NCBI GenBank assembly: GCA_021787735.1
Contig: JAJYLL010000004.1
Coordinates: forward strand, 30,782 to 94,781
Source of the DNA: Acidobacteriota bacterium
Lineage (GTDB): Bacteria > Acidobacteriota > Terriglobia > UBA7540
Direction of reading: 5' to 3'
DNA length: 64,000 nt
In this document: positions 8,410 to 19,763 of the stretch, one piece after another
How positions within the stretch are numbered: position 1 is the stretch's first letter
Layout of the letters: the number at the start of each line of letters is the position of its first letter
Translations under genes and position numbers: made by a program
Notes under the pieces: generated by a model
Told to the model about the DNA's origin: nothing
Database searches by the model: none
What the model saw: the letters and a program-made list of their open reading frames with translations, nothing else

Positions 8410-11301
8410 TCAGTCCGAGGCAGGCTCCAGCAGCACAACAGGGAACTTTTGCAGACTTGAGCCTAACGGTAATAACGGTTGCCCGCGCGAAACACGATGG
8501 GGCACAACCACACCCCCCGTGAATACATTTCTCCACCTGCGGGGAGCTTCACGCGGAAGAAGAATCCGCAGATCGGGCCATGAATCCTTAGGCGCAATCG
8601 CATTCTGTTGACGGAGCAGTCCGGCGACCAGCCTCGGCACCGCGACAATCGCCCAGACTTTCCGTCGGCGTCGCGCAAACGCCACAACATGTTCGCGCCG
8701 CTTCCCTGCTCCCTCAAGCGGCACGTACTCACCATCGGCAAACAACTCGTTGTGCCCGCAGCGGAAGGTGAGAGCTTTGCGAATCAAATACATCTTGATC
8801 CGCCCATCCTGCCAATTCTGCACCAGGTCTCGCAACAATTCGTCGCGCCCTTCTGCTTCGCGCGCTTTCAGTTCCTCCACAATGCGAACCCGGCGCTCGA
8901 AATCAACCGGCCGTCGGTTGTCAGGATCGACAAGGCTGAAATCCCATAACTCAGTTCCCTGATAAAAGTCTGGAACTCCTGGGGAGGTAATTTTCAAAAG
9001 CGTCTGCGAAAGTGAGTTCAAATGGCCGTAATAGGCAACTGCTTTTTGCAGATCCAAGAAGTTGTCCAGGAACTCGTTCGCACCTTCCGAAGCGACGGAC
9101 TTTCTTATAAAGGATTCAACAGCGCTTTCGTACTCCAGGTCAGGATGAATCCAACTGCTGTGCACTTTGGCCTCACTCAGGGCCTTCTGCATAAAGGCGA
9201 CCAGCCGATCAATGAAACAGGGCTCTTCGGATGGGTCGAGCGGCCAGGCACCCAGCATGGTCTGATACAGCAGGCATTCTTCGTTCGCGTCGGGCGCGAG
9301 TCGGCCCTTGCAGGCCGTTTTATAAGATTCGTTCCATTTGCTCCAGCGGTGCAGACGGGGCAGCCATGAACGGTCAATTTCCGCAAGCACGTTAATCCGA
9401 GCACGCACATCCTCACTTCGCTTGGTATCATGCGTTGAGGTAGCATTCATCGTGCCGGGCCAACGCTCCAACTTGTTCTGGTTGAAAGCGTGAAACGCAG
9501 CCACGTCGCATGGCAGCTTTCCCCTCAGCGAATCAGCACCGACCTCATTCAGAGAAATCAGACTGTTATAGATATAAGATGCGGTGTCTTCAAGACCCTT
9601 GGCCATTACGGGGCTGGAAAATTGCTGCCAATGCATGACAAACTGGAGCCAAGCTTTGCGCTGGGCCGCATCATCAGGTGGAGCATCAAGTCGCAGAAGG
9701 CGCTCCAGAAAATGCCATGCGGCTTCGCTGACTTCGTCCGGGGAGGTTCGGCTACGGGCTGCCTTGAAAGCAAAATCAAGGTACGCACGGTCGCGGTCAC
9801 TAACGGAGAAATTCCTGATATACGTCCTGTATACCGGCAGACAGGCTGTTATTTCAACGAAGGCGAGAACCAGTTCTGGGTGGGGAATATCCCGCGCGTG
9901 GCGGTCCTGCGACGCCAGCGTTGCAAGTAAATCAGCAAAGCCAGCCAGTTCGCCGGCAAAGAGCTGATAAATCACTTGCTTGTTCTTCGAACGACTCACT
10001 TCCGCATAAGAAGTATCGCAACCAGTAAAGCGGCGAAAATCGTTATCGAGACGACGATACCCATCCGGATCAACAGACAACCCGTTCACCGCGTTCAGGA
10101 AATCGTACCCGGTTGTTCCTGCCACAGGCCAGTCGCCAGGCAGTGGTTCGTCGCGGCCCAGAATCTTCTCAACAACCAGGTATCGCTTTGCAGTGCCGAG
10201 GCCCACATCTTTTGTCGCGGTCGCTGACTGCAGGCGCTCCAGATAGCGCGCTGGATCGTACAGACCGTCCACGTGGTCTACACGAAGCCCGATAACATCT
10301 TCTTTCCTGGCAAGTTCAGTAATCAGGCGATGTCTATCCTCAAACACGCGAGGATCTTCAACCCTCAGGCCCACAAGCTCGTTGATATCAAAAAAGCGCC
10401 GGTAATTAATCTCCTCCGCCGCCTTCTTCCAGTTTGCCAACCGGTAAGCCTGGCCAGCCAAAAGACGGTCAAGCAGCTCAAAACTTTTGGCATCGCCCAG
10501 CAAACCATTAAAAACCCGCAACGTTTCATCCAGGCACTGTTTGACGACTGGCGAATGGTGATAGAGTTCCCACAAACGGTTCTTAATCCACTTTTGGGCC
10601 TCGCGTCGGCTGGCAATCCGATCATGGACGGGACCTTCTGGAGCTTTCAACCGCTTAACCGCGTCCACCACGCGAGACGTTTCATCAATTACGGCAGGAT
10701 CAGCCTCCTTCTGGCCGCGCATTCCCTCCAGGCAGTGCTCAAGAATCACGCGGTATGTAATGGGATTCAGAGGAAACCTGTGGTCATAGTAACGAATATA
10801 AAAGCCATTCTCGTCGAGCTTGAGGCTTAACTCCTGGTTCTCAAGCACCTTTCCATAACGATCGCCCAGGACGGGCAACAGGACCTTGTTGTCCTGCAGA
10901 AACAGACTTTTTCGCGCCAGCGGATGCCAATCAATATCAAAATACCGGGCATACTCTGAAGAAGGACCATTCTCAAGCACGTCCATCCACCAGGGGTTCT
11001 CGGAGCTGGCGGCCATGTGGTTCGGCACAATGTCGAGCAGAAGCCCCATGCCGTAACTTTTCAGTTTGTGTACAAGTTCGTAGAATTCTTCCTCGGTCCC
11101 CAACTCCGAATTAATGCGAAAAGGATCGGCAACGTCGTAGCCGTGAGAACTTCCCTTCCCCGCTTTGAAACGTGGCGACTCATACAGGTGGGTGATACCC
11201 AGTTCATTCAGATAAGGAACCAGATTTCTGGCATCTACAAAGCGGAAACTCAGACTGAATTGTATCCGGTATGTCGCCGCGGGAAGTGCCAGCAATTGCA
11301 T
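8410..11301 (-). CDS. treY: Maltooligosyl trehalose synthase
   Basis: Encodes 963 aa from ATG 11301, 5 nt after the stop of the GH57 gene; a longer frame reaches 11361 but would overlap that gene. TreY is a GH13 enzyme that isomerises the reducing-end alpha-1,4 bond of maltooligosaccharides to alpha,alpha-1,1, forming maltooligosyl trehalose. The start (LPAATYRIQFSLSFRF) and YESPRFKAGKGSSHGYD are family-typical, as are DIVPNHM, GLRVDHVDGLYDP near residue 340 with the nucleophile Asp, VEKILG near 380 with the acid Glu, TTGYDFLNAVNGL, and TSTHDTKRSEDVRARI. Full length for the family. It is the last gene of the glgE-malQ-glgB-treZ-GH57-treY operon, so TreZ from the same transcript can release the trehalose. 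Confidence 0.95.
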   Translation of the reverse strand: MQLLALPAATYRIQFSLSFRFVDARNLVPYLNELGITHLYESPRFKAGKGSSHGYDVADPFRINSELGTEEEFYELVHKLKSYGMGLLLDIVPNHMAASSENPWWMDVLENGPSSEYARYFDIDWHPLARKSLFLQDNKVLLPVLGDRYGKVLENQELSLKLDENGFYIRYYDHRFPLNPITYRVILEHCLEGMRGQKEADPAVIDETSRVVDAVKRLKAPEGPVHDRIASRREAQKWIKNRLWELYHHSPVVKQCLDETLRVFNGLLGDAKSFELLDRLLAGQAYRLANWKKAAEEINYRRFFDINELVGLRVEDPRVFEDRHRLITELARKEDVIGLRVDHVDGLYDPARYLERLQSATATKDVGLGTAKRYLVVEKILGRDEPLPGDWPVAGTTGYDFLNAVNGLSVDPDGYRRLDNDFRRFTGCDTSYAEVSRSKNKQVIYQLFAGELAGFADLLATLASQDRHARDIPHPELVLAFVEITACLPVYRTYIRNFSVSDRDRAYLDFAFKAARSRTSPDEVSEAAWHFLERLLRLDAPPDDAAQRKAWLQFVMHWQQFSSPVMAKGLEDTASYIYNSLISLNEVGADSLRGKLPCDVAAFHAFNQNKLERWPGTMNATSTHDTKRSEDVRARINVLAEIDRSWLPRLHRWSKWNESYKTACKGRLAPDANEECLLYQTMLGAWPLDPSEEPCFIDRLVAFMQKALSEAKVHSSWIHPDLEYESAVESFIRKSVASEGANEFLDNFLDLQKAVAYYGHLNSLSQTLLKITSPGVPDFYQGTELWDFSLVDPDNRRPVDFERRVRIVEELKAREAEGRDELLRDLVQNWQDGRIKMYLIRKALTFRCGHNELFADGEYVPLEGAGKRREHVVAFARRRRKVWAIVAVPRLVAGLLRQQNAIAPKDSWPDLRILLPREAPRRWRNVFTGGVVVPHRVSRGQPLLPLGSSLQKFPVVLLEPASD

Positions 11302-11306
11302 ATGCT

Positions 11307-13736
11307 TCAATCCACGTGAACGTTCAATTTGGCGCCCAGAGCCACAAAGGACTTGACCCACGCCTGCGCAAACTCGTCATTCTGCATCGCACGCTCCCTG
11401 AAGTCGGGGTACAGCTGTTGCAAAATCTGATAAAACACATTTTGCGGCTGCCAAAGTCTGACCTTGAACGGAAGCATGGTCGCAACTTCAGCCACGGCCT
11501 CAAATGCCAGAAGACGTCCAATATCGTCCGGGCTCTCAAGAAATGATGCGGCGGCTCCCTCCAGGTTCCCGCGCATAGCGAATTCCAGTGTTGCCTCGTC
11601 AAACACCCCACCCGTCCGACCCATCTCTTCCAGCACCGACCGGATATGGTCAACGTCCAGCGCTTCTGTCTCCAGAATCCTTCTGAGTTCCGAGTTCAGA
11701 GTAAACTCTGCTGCAATCTGAAACCGGTTCGGTTGCGGCATGCCCAGCGTTGCGATAAAGCGCATCAAAGGCGCCCCACGCTCATAAATCCTGCGGTACG
11801 CCGCCTCCGCTTCTGCCAGCGCTGATTGCAGGATGAGCCTGAGAATGCGTTGCTGCTGATCGTGAAACAACATGTTCAGCGTATGGGTCGAGGAGCCGAA
11901 GTGCTTGTCAACAACGCGCAACCTCTCCGCCAGGTCGCCCCGACCAAATACATCGCTGATTTCCCGCACCATGGCCTGATAACTTTCATCGCCTCTAAAC
12001 TGTCGAACGCCCCCGCTCAGATTGTGGTCGCCAAGGTGGAGCACCCCGAAACTGATTTCCGAGGAATCCCAGGTGATCTCAGAACTGATTTGCACTCGCC
12101 CCAGCGCCAGGCTGGTTTTCCCTTCGTGCAAAACTTTGTAGTCCCGACGATCAATCCTGTAACAGTAAACCTTGGTCTCATGGTTGTAAGGCTCAAACAA
12201 CGAACTCACCGCATAATGAGCCCCGACCTTCGACAGATCAATGGCGGCAGGGCGGACAAACTTTTCAAAGATCACGGCGCCATTCTTATGTTGAGGAACA
12301 TTGCTTTTGGCCTTCTCGAGCAGCTCGATAAAATGCGCCTCACAGGGCTGCTTGAAGATTTCTTCCGCCAGTTGGATTGCCCGGCCCGCATATTGAATCA
12401 CCTGCACCGTCTCGATTCCGGAAAGCTCGTCAAAAAACCATCCGCAGCTTGCGTACATCAGCATCAGGTGCCGCTGCAGTTCCATCAGCTTGAGCCCCAG
12501 AATGCTCTCCTCCTGGTTGAGAGGGTGCGTGGAGTGGATGTCAAGGAAGCGCTGAATGTTTTCCCGCGAGCGGTCGAGCACAACGTCGATGTAGCCGTTC
12601 CGCGCAGCCCACGGGTCTTTGAACAGTTCCTTCCCTTTTCTGGCAAATGACCCCTTGATTGTGTCACGCAGCCAGTCGAGCGCCTCCCGCAAAGGCGCCC
12701 GCCACGACTGGTTCCAGTCGTTGTGCCCACCAGTGTTGCAGCCGCAATCGCTGCGCCAGCGATCTACTCCGTGCGGGCAACTCCAGGAACTGTTCTCAAT
12801 GATGCGTGCTTCGTACGAAGGCGGGTGCTTTTCAAGGAATTCTCCGTAGTTGGTCAGTCTGACGGTGTTATTTTCCTCGATATACTTCAGGGCGTAGGCA
12901 AGCGCCATGTCCCCGTAGGGATGATGATGGCCGTAGGTTTCGCCGTCGGTCGCGATATGAACCAACTGCGGTCCTATACGGTCGTCCGATAACACCCCCA
13001 TCAGGCGCTCGGCAAATCTTTCGCCACTGGCCAGCAATCCTTCAAACGCCACCCCGCGTGAGATGGGTCCGTCGTAGAAGAAGACATTCATCGAACGCCC
13101 AAACCGAAGGCGCACACGGTACGCGACGGAGGGATCAATGCGTCCTCCGCTTGTATCGCGCCAATTACGCGCCCCTACGGCTCGCGAGCGCCGGGCCTGA
13201 TAGGGTGAAAGTACCGTATATTTGATTCCGCACTGCGCCAGGATATCCAGCGATTCCATATCAACCGCTGTTTCAGGCAGCCACATCCCTTCAGGTGCAC
13301 GCCCGAAGCGGTGATGGAAGTCACGAATTCCCCATATGACCTGGGTCTCCTTGTCCCGAATGTTGGCAAGCGGCATGATGAGATGGTTATACACCTGCGC
13401 CATGGCCGAACCGTGTCCCGAGTACTGTTTCTGGCTCTCCTGGTCAGCGACTAGAATGGCACGGTAAATATCCGGCGCATTTGTTTCAAGCCACATCAAT
13501 AACGTCGGCCCAATGTTGAAGCTGATCTTTGAATAATTGTTGACGATCTTCTGAATGCGCCCCTCACCATCGAGAATTCGTGAGGCTGCATTGGGCCCGT
13601 AGCATTCCGCAGAAATCCGCTCATTCCAATCGTGATAAGGATAGGCGGAGTCCTGAACTTCGATCGCCTCCAGCCACGGATTCTCGCGCGGGGGCTGGTA
13701 AAAATGTCCGTGGATACAAATATACAGGTCTGACAT
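11307..13736 (-). CDS. Glycoside hydrolase family 57 protein with DUF3536-type C-terminus
   Basis: Encodes 809 aa from ATG 13736 with GAGG just upstream, 18 nt after treZ. The N-terminus CIHGHFYQPPRENPWLE and the block EGMWLPETAVDMESLDIL, with the nucleophile Glu of GH57 in WLPET, place it in this alpha-glucan-active family. HIATDGETYGHHH supplies the second acidic region. The C-terminal half (SCPHGVDRWRSDCGC, then a long helical part) matches the layout of GH57 proteins carrying DUF3536. Family members act as amylases, amylopullulanases, branching enzymes or 4-alpha-glucanotransferases; which one cannot be decided here. Its place between treZ and treY suggests it trims or reshapes glucan for TreY. 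Confidence 0.88.
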   Translation of the reverse strand: MSDLYICIHGHFYQPPRENPWLEAIEVQDSAYPYHDWNERISAECYGPNAASRILDGEGRIQKIVNNYSKISFNIGPTLLMWLETNAPDIYRAILVADQESQKQYSGHGSAMAQVYNHLIMPLANIRDKETQVIWGIRDFHHRFGRAPEGMWLPETAVDMESLDILAQCGIKYTVLSPYQARRSRAVGARNWRDTSGGRIDPSVAYRVRLRFGRSMNVFFYDGPISRGVAFEGLLASGERFAERLMGVLSDDRIGPQLVHIATDGETYGHHHPYGDMALAYALKYIEENNTVRLTNYGEFLEKHPPSYEARIIENSSWSCPHGVDRWRSDCGCNTGGHNDWNQSWRAPLREALDWLRDTIKGSFARKGKELFKDPWAARNGYIDVVLDRSRENIQRFLDIHSTHPLNQEESILGLKLMELQRHLMLMYASCGWFFDELSGIETVQVIQYAGRAIQLAEEIFKQPCEAHFIELLEKAKSNVPQHKNGAVIFEKFVRPAAIDLSKVGAHYAVSSLFEPYNHETKVYCYRIDRRDYKVLHEGKTSLALGRVQISSEITWDSSEISFGVLHLGDHNLSGGVRQFRGDESYQAMVREISDVFGRGDLAERLRVVDKHFGSSTHTLNMLFHDQQQRILRLILQSALAEAEAAYRRIYERGAPLMRFIATLGMPQPNRFQIAAEFTLNSELRRILETEALDVDHIRSVLEEMGRTGGVFDEATLEFAMRGNLEGAAASFLESPDDIGRLLAFEAVAEVATMLPFKVRLWQPQNVFYQILQQLYPDFRERAMQNDEFAQAWVKSFVALGAKLNVHVD

Positions 13737-13754
13737 AAACCTCGCTTCGTTCCG

Positions 13755-15587
13755 CTAGTTCGACTGATATAGGACTAATGAATTCGCCGCTATTCGGAGG
13801 GAGGCATTCCCGTCTGCTTCCAGCAGGTCAGGACACGAACTCCCCCTGCCGTTCCACTTTTGGTCTGCGGAGTCCAATATTTTTCTGAAACGCGCCTTCG
13901 GAAAAGGTAACACCGCCTCAGCGGCGTCATTGCCGAGGTTATAAATAACAGCAGCCTGATCAGTACCACTCCATCTTCGCAGCCAAAAGACCTTCTCCCG
14001 TTCGAACGCAACGGCCTCAAGATTTGGGCCGCAATTCAGCGAAAGTGCAGGAAGGTCCTTTCGCAAGCGAATCAACTCCTGAACAAACTTGTAGAGAGCC
14101 CGGTGATCACCCCCGGCTTTCAAACCATGATTCAGTTTGCAATCCTGAAAAGTCCCCGCGCTCTGCGGATCGGGGATCTTCCCAGCCCAATCGAACGCGG
14201 CAAATTCCTCCTGGCGACCACTCCGGACCGCCTCAATCAACGCCGGATCAGAGTGGCTGACAAAGTACCTGAAGCGTGCGACTTCCCCATACTCCTCACC
14301 CATAAAGAGAAGCGGAACGAAGGGCGAAAGCAGCACCGCACCCGCGGCGACTTTCAAAGCGTCAAAACAAACAAGCTGGCTTAGTCGCTCGCCCAGCAGC
14401 CTGTTCCCAACCTGGTCATGGTTCTGAGCAAACACCACAAATTGCTCCGTTGGCAGCCCGCGGGATGAGTTTCCATGCCGGCGCTTTCGATACGCCGAAT
14501 ATTGTCCGGAATAAACGTACCCCTCGCGGTGGGCCGTGGCCAGTTGCTCAACTTCCCCGAAGTCTCGATAGTAGCCGTTCCGTTCGGGCGTCAGAAGCGT
14601 GTGCAAGGCATGGTGAAAATCGTCGCTCCACTGGGCATCCAGACCGTATCCACCCGACTCGCGGCTGCGAATAATTCGGGAATCGTTCCGATCGCTTTCT
14701 GCGATCACATGGATCTTGCGCTTGAGCTGCCGCGCCTGCTTGTGAACGGCCTCGCCAAGCTCCTCAAGAATCGGCCGCGCGGACGGATCGATAATCGCAT
14801 GGATAGCGTCCAGCCTGAGCGCATCAACGTGAAATGTTCTGGTCCAGTAGAGCGCGTTCTCGATAAAAAACCTTCGAACTTCATCACTTTCGGGACCATC
14901 GTAATTAATCGCACTGCCCCATGGCGTATGATACCGACTAGTAAAATATGGGCCGAACCGCGCCAAGTAGTTCCCTTCAGGGCCAAGATGGTTGTAAACC
15001 ACATCCAGCACGACCGCCAACCCGCGAGCATGGCAAGCGTCAACCAGCGCTTTCAGCCCTGCCGGGCCTCCATAAGAATTCTGCACCGCAAACGGGAAGG
15101 CCCCATCGTATCCCCAGTTGCGGTCTCCGGGGAATTGCGCGACAGGCATCAATTCGATGGCGGTGATGCCAAGATCGCAGAGCCCGTCTAGATGAGGGAT
15201 GATCGCCTCAAACGTTCCAGGCCCGGTGTAAGCGCCAACGTGGATTTCGTAAATGATGTAATCGGCGAGGTCCAACCCGGTCCAGCCGGCATCCTTCCAG
15301 TCAAAGAAAAGGGCAACGACTTCCGAGGGTCCGTGCACGCCTTCGGGTTGAAAGCGCGAGGCAGGGTCCGGCCATTCCGCCTGTCCGTTAAGACGGTAGA
15401 AGTAGCGTGTGCCGGGTGCGACCCCGTCCGCAAGGACCTCATGGTAGCCACGGTCGCGGCGTTTCATGGTGATCGTTCGCTCAGCGCTGCCGATGACGTG
15501 GACCTCTGCCCGGTCGGCATTTGGTACCCAGACAAGAAAATGGCAACGCCCTTCGTCCAAATAGGTTGCGCCCAAAGGAAAACTCAT
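13755..15587 (-). CDS. treZ: Malto-oligosyltrehalose trehalohydrolase
   Basis: Encodes 610 aa. The ATG at 15587 overlaps the glgB stop in an ATGA arrangement, implying coupled translation. TreZ hydrolyses maltooligosyl trehalose to free trehalose plus a shortened maltooligosaccharide. An N-terminal beta-sandwich ([27 protein letters not shown]) precedes the GH13 barrel with [50 protein letters not shown] near residue 257 with the nucleophile, VIAESDRND near 296 with the acid, and [11 protein letters not shown]. Length and motif order fit the family. It works with TreY from the same operon. Confidence 0.95.
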   Translation of the reverse strand: MSFPLGATYLDEGRCHFLVWVPNADRAEVHVIGSAERTITMKRRDRGYHEVLADGVAPGTRYFYRLNGQAEWPDPASRFQPEGVHGPSEVVALFFDWKDAGWTGLDLADYIIYEIHVGAYTGPGTFEAIIPHLDGLCDLGITAIELMPVAQFPGDRNWGYDGAFPFAVQNSYGGPAGLKALVDACHARGLAVVLDVVYNHLGPEGNYLARFGPYFTSRYHTPWGSAINYDGPESDEVRRFFIENALYWTRTFHVDALRLDAIHAIIDPSARPILEELGEAVHKQARQLKRKIHVIAESDRNDSRIIRSRESGGYGLDAQWSDDFHHALHTLLTPERNGYYRDFGEVEQLATAHREGYVYSGQYSAYRKRRHGNSSRGLPTEQFVVFAQNHDQVGNRLLGERLSQLVCFDALKVAAGAVLLSPFVPLLFMGEEYGEVARFRYFVSHSDPALIEAVRSGRQEEFAAFDWAGKIPDPQSAGTFQDCKLNHGLKAGGDHRALYKFVQELIRLRKDLPALSLNCGPNLEAVAFEREKVFWLRRWSGTDQAAVIYNLGNDAAEAVLPFPKARFRKILDSADQKWNGRGSSCPDLLEADGNASLRIAANSLVLYQSN

Positions 15588-17515
15588 CCGATTTGTCCCT
15601 TGCTCTTAAAGAACAATACCGAAAGCGCCGGCAGCGTAACCGACAGCGACCAAGGCCGATCATGATGTGGAACCTGGCTCGCCTCCACGCCGCCCAGATT
15701 TCCCCAGTTCCCGCCCCAGTATTGTGCTGCATCGCTATTTGCAATCTCATGCCAGAACCCGCCCCGGGGCACTCCAATCCGGTACTTTGTCCGTGGAACC
15801 GGGGTGAAATTACACGCGACAAGAACCACATCGTCGGTGGTATGGCCCTTGCGCAGGAAAGTCAGCACGGATTGATCGCTGTCACCGCAATCGACCCACT
15901 CAAACCCGGCTGGGTCGGAGTCCACCTGATGCAGAGCTGGCTCCCGCCGGTACACATGGTTCAGGTCCTCGACCCATTTTTGAAGACCGGAATGGCCAGG
16001 ATATTGAAGGACATGCCATTCCAGGCTTTCATCGTGGTTCCATTCCTTCACCTGACCAAACTCCCCGCCCATGAACAGCAGTTTCTTTCCCGGCTGTGCG
16101 TACATGCATCCCAGCAACAGACGCAGGTTGGCAAAGCGCTGCCACTCGTCGCCCGGCATCTTCCCGATCAAAGAGCCTTTGCCATGGACGACCTCATCAT
16201 GAGAGAGAGGCAGCACAAAATTCTCCGTGAATGCATACAGCATGCGGAAAGTCAGTGAATTGTGGTGGTACTTTCTGTAGATGGGCTCCTGTTGCATGTA
16301 CTGCAACATGTCGTGCATCCATCCCATGTCCCATTTCATTCCAAATCCCAGACCGCCAACATACGTTGGGCGCGAAACCATGGGCCAGGCCGTTGACTCT
16401 TCCGCGACGGTTTGCACATCGGGGTGGGCATGGTAAACATCCGTGTTGAACCGGCGCAGAAAGTTGATCGCGTCCAGGTTCTCACGGCCTCCGTATTCAT
16501 TGGGAATCCACTCGCTTTCCTTGCGCGAATAGTCGAGATAGAGCATGGAGGCGACTGCGTCCACGCGCAACCCGTCGGCGTGATACACATCCAACCACAT
16601 CATCGCGCTGCTCATCAGAAAACTGCGCACCTCGTTGCGCCCATAGTTGAAGATGTAGCTGCCCCAGTCCGGGTGGAAACCCTGCCGCGGGTCAGCGTGC
16701 TCAAACAGGTGCGTACCGTCAAAATAGGCCAGCCCGTGCTCGTCGGTCGGGAAGTGCGACGGCACCCAGTCCAGGTAAACACCTATCCCGTGCTGATGCA
16801 GGTAATCGATCAGGTACATGAAGTCCTGCGGCGACCCGTGACGGCTGGTGGGGGCAAAATACCCCGTCGTCTGGTATCCCCATGATCCGCTGAACGGGTG
16901 CTCCATAACCGGGAGGAACTCAACGTGAGTGAAGCCCATGCGCAGAACGTAATCGGTCAGTTTCTGGGCAAGCTCGCGGTAGCTCAGCATCCGGTTCTCT
17001 TCTTCCGGTACGCGCGCCCACGAACCGAGGTGAACTTCGTAAATCGACTGCGGACTCGACAGCGAATTGTGGCGACGGCGATCTTCCATCCACTCCCGGT
17101 CGCCCCACTCGTACTGCAAGTCCCACACGCGCGAGGCTGTGTCAGGTGGAACCTGGCGGTAAATCGCAAACGGATCCGTCTTGTCAACGGAGTATCCGTG
17201 GTAACGCGAAACAATGTGAAACTTGTACAATTCGCCCCTGCAGAACCCGGGAATAAACCCCTCCCAGATGCCCGATTCTCCTCGCGGACGGAGCGGATGG
17301 CTCTCCTTGTTCCAGCCGTTAAAGTCACCAATCAACGTCACCTGCTCCGCATTCGGCGCCCACACCGCGAAACTGACGCCATCCTGCCCATCAATGTTCC
17401 GCAATTGTGCGCCCAGTTTTTGGTACAAACGGTGGTGCGATCCTTCGTTGAACAGATAAACGTCCTCGTCCATCAGCATTGAAACATCGTGGCGCACTGC
17501 CATAACTTCGCTCAT
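15584..17515 (-). CDS. glgB: 1,4-alpha-glucan branching enzyme
   Basis: Start set at ATG 17515 because AGGAGG stands 6 nt before it; the open frame extends to 17560 but would overlap malQ. Gives 643 aa. GlgB cuts alpha-1,4 glucan chains and re-attaches them as alpha-1,6 branches. An N-terminal CBM48 domain ([23 protein letters not shown]) is followed by the GH13 barrel: [35 protein letters not shown] near residue 318 with the nucleophile, VAEESTAW near 370 with the acid, and [13 protein letters not shown] near 440. In a GlgE-type pathway it branches the linear chains made by GlgE, whose gene heads this operon. Confidence 0.95.
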   Translation of the reverse strand: MSEVMAVRHDVSMLMDEDVYLFNEGSHHRLYQKLGAQLRNIDGQDGVSFAVWAPNAEQVTLIGDFNGWNKESHPLRPRGESGIWEGFIPGFCRGELYKFHIVSRYHGYSVDKTDPFAIYRQVPPDTASRVWDLQYEWGDREWMEDRRRHNSLSSPQSIYEVHLGSWARVPEEENRMLSYRELAQKLTDYVLRMGFTHVEFLPVMEHPFSGSWGYQTTGYFAPTSRHGSPQDFMYLIDYLHQHGIGVYLDWVPSHFPTDEHGLAYFDGTHLFEHADPRQGFHPDWGSYIFNYGRNEVRSFLMSSAMMWLDVYHADGLRVDAVASMLYLDYSRKESEWIPNEYGGRENLDAINFLRRFNTDVYHAHPDVQTVAEESTAWPMVSRPTYVGGLGFGMKWDMGWMHDMLQYMQQEPIYRKYHHNSLTFRMLYAFTENFVLPLSHDEVVHGKGSLIGKMPGDEWQRFANLRLLLGCMYAQPGKKLLFMGGEFGQVKEWNHDESLEWHVLQYPGHSGLQKWVEDLNHVYRREPALHQVDSDPAGFEWVDCGDSDQSVLTFLRKGHTTDDVVLVACNFTPVPRTKYRIGVPRGGFWHEIANSDAAQYWGGNWGNLGGVEASQVPHHDRPWSLSVTLPALSVLFFKSKGQIG

Positions 17516-17556
17516 AGGTCCTCCTGCACGCGTTAGCTCATCCCCGTGCATTTCCT

Positions 17557-19719
17557 TCAAATCTTCTTCTTGCCTCGCCGAGCGAGGTCAAGTGTTTCAA
17601 GCATTTCGCCAACGGCTCGCATCTCCGTAATCTGCCGGAGGTCATACCTCGATTTTCTCTTCCAGTTGGGACGTTCCTCACAGGTTCCGGGAACATTTTG
17701 CGGCTGCTTCTCAAACCACAGATCCTCAAGACTCACAACGGCCAGCCGGTTGGGACTTTTACCCAGGTACTGTAAAGCGGCCTTCAACACGTCAACAATC
17801 GAAGGGTCCGCACCCTGGCGGCGGCCGAGACGAAGGTAACGCACCAGAGCGTTTCTCATTTTGCTGCGACTGATCAACTCTGCAACTGCGCCTTCCTGAT
17901 CAAGCAGCCTGAGGTCAACGCGATCCTCAACATCCAGACCTTCCCAGAACGATGCGAAGGGAGGCATGTCGTGCGTGTTTAGAGCAGCAAGCGAGTCCTC
18001 CGAAGGGTCAGGCAATGCCTTTGTCTCGTTCGGGGAAACCTCAAACTGCAACACGTACATCCGCTGGATCTTGTGTCGAGCCATCGCAGGCCGAACATAG
18101 CCCGGGACCGTCCCGAGGTCCTCACCCACAATCATCGCGCGGTTCCGCACAGACTCCAACGCCAGGATTGCGTACATCTCCTCAGCGGGATATTGGACGT
18201 AGGCCCCGTCCCGCGGTTCAAACCCTCTGGGCACCCAGAAGAGACGGTGCAGGCCCATCACGTGATCAATGCGCAACACGCACGCGTGCGCCAGATGGTG
18301 GCGAAGCGATTTGCGAAGGTAATTATATCCGCCCTCCCGCACTTTTTCCGGATGCATAGGCGGGAAGCCCCAGCTCTGTCCTCGAGTAAAAAAACCGTCG
18401 GGAGGCGAACCAGCGCTCACATCCAGAACAAACGAAGGCCTTTCACGCCAAACGTCATAACCGTCCGAATTCACTCCCAGCGGAAGATCCAGATAAAGAC
18501 CTTCGCCATCTGTATTGCAGCCCTTGGCAAAGGTGCGAATCTGCTGCTCGGCCAGCCATTGCACGTACAGGTGGTAGCGCATGGCATCCAGATCGTAATC
18601 GCTGGGCCTCAACCGCCCTTCCCGCATGCGGTCGGGCCACGTCCACCAGGATGCGCGGCGACGGTCGCATGCGGCCCGGAACTGTGCGTAGTCTTTCAGG
18701 TCCGGGTGCCCTTCAACGTAGCGAAAGAACTCGTTTTGACGTTCTGATGGCCGTTCAAAAATTACCCGCGAGAGGGGCTCGATCACCCTGCGCTTCAAGG
18801 CCATGGCGCGCCGGTAATCCACCAGCGCCTGTGATTGCAAATCCGCCTTCTCAGCGCGGAAGCCATCCGACGCCACGAAACTCTGCGCCTCGGGGCTGTG
18901 CTCGATCTCAGGGACATTGCTCAAATCCAGAAAGAGCTCATTCCAGAAAAGCTTGCTCACCGGCGCATAGGGGCTGGGATTAAAGGGTTCATCCAGGAAG
19001 GCTGCAAGCACAGGAAGCGTTCCTACAATCGACCCACCCCTTGTGTTGACCCAGTCCATCAGGGTTTTCAGGTCGCCAAAGTCACCTACACCCCAGTTCC
19101 TCACCGACCGCAGAGCATAAACAGGGATGAATACGCCCCAGGACTCATTGACACGGCCAGAGGAACCCACAAAGGCCTCGCGCGGCGCCGAGATCACAAG
19201 GGACCGGTAATGATGCTTTCCAGCTTCGATCTCCAACTCGTGATAACCCAGTGGCAAAGAGCGCGGCAGCCGCATATCTATTTCCCAATAAGGGCTGCCC
19301 TCTACGCCAACCTTCTTCGCACGCAATGATGGTTCCGTACGGCCCGGATTGATTTCCCAAGTCTGTTCTTCTCCCCCCTCAAGCCTTAAACTGCAACTCC
19401 ACGACCGAATCCCTTGTCCGGCAGGAAGGCGGAGATGTACACGTCCGCCACGCCCGTCCCACGCAACGGCGACGGGCTCCGGGCCCCGGCGGTAAATCTG
19501 CTGGCGGTGCTCCCTTAATGCGCGCGATGCCTCCTCCGGACGCGTCAAAGGCGCTCCCAACGCCCGAAGTACACTCACCAGCACTTCAGCAGACGCCTGC
19601 CGGCGCCGCCCATCCAGAATGTTCTTATATGAAGGCTGCACGCCATAAGCGGCCGCCAGTTGACGCAGATTTCGCAATGTTGTTTCTACCTTTGAGTTCA
19701 CAAGCCCCAATCTCTGCAA
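17557..19719 (-). CDS. malQ: 4-alpha-glucanotransferase (amylomaltase)
   Basis: Encodes up to 720 aa from TTG 19719; a GTG six codons later is an alternative and no strong ribosome-binding site decides it. MalQ (GH77) transfers maltodextrin segments between alpha-1,4 glucans, changing chain lengths. The first 180 residues are an N-terminal extension of the longer bacterial MalQ type. Catalytic blocks follow: [50 protein letters not shown] near residue 485, VGEDLGTVP near 533 and NTHDMPPF near 584. It lies 44 nt after glgE and 41 nt before glgB. It probably supplies or disproportionates maltodextrins for GlgE, GlgB and TreY. Confidence 0.93.
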   Translation of the reverse strand: MQRLGLVNSKVETTLRNLRQLAAAYGVQPSYKNILDGRRRQASAEVLVSVLRALGAPLTRPEEASRALREHRQQIYRRGPEPVAVAWDGRGGRVHLRLPAGQGIRSWSCSLRLEGGEEQTWEINPGRTEPSLRAKKVGVEGSPYWEIDMRLPRSLPLGYHELEIEAGKHHYRSLVISAPREAFVGSSGRVNESWGVFIPVYALRSVRNWGVGDFGDLKTLMDWVNTRGGSIVGTLPVLAAFLDEPFNPSPYAPVSKLFWNELFLDLSNVPEIEHSPEAQSFVASDGFRAEKADLQSQALVDYRRAMALKRRVIEPLSRVIFERPSERQNEFFRYVEGHPDLKDYAQFRAACDRRRASWWTWPDRMREGRLRPSDYDLDAMRYHLYVQWLAEQQIRTFAKGCNTDGEGLYLDLPLGVNSDGYDVWRERPSFVLDVSAGSPPDGFFTRGQSWGFPPMHPEKVREGGYNYLRKSLRHHLAHACVLRIDHVMGLHRLFWVPRGFEPRDGAYVQYPAEEMYAILALESVRNRAMIVGEDLGTVPGYVRPAMARHKIQRMYVLQFEVSPNETKALPDPSEDSLAALNTHDMPPFASFWEGLDVEDRVDLRLLDQEGAVAELISRSKMRNALVRYLRLGRRQGADPSIVDVLKAALQYLGKSPNRLAVVSLEDLWFEKQPQNVPGTCEERPNWKRKSRYDLRQITEMRAVGEMLETLDLARRGKKKI

Positions 19720-19763
19720 AGACCGAATGCGACCAAACGCCGCACTCGCGGCGGCCGCATACG

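Noticed and set aside
7956..8522. A 188-codon plus-strand open frame in the hairpin-rich gap
   Set aside because: Arg/His/Pro-rich sequence without domains, overlapping the end of treY and several palindromes; not convincing as a protein.
11826..12650. A 274-codon plus-strand frame opposite the GH57 gene
   Set aside because: Shadow of a strongly supported gene on the other strand; no motif of its own.
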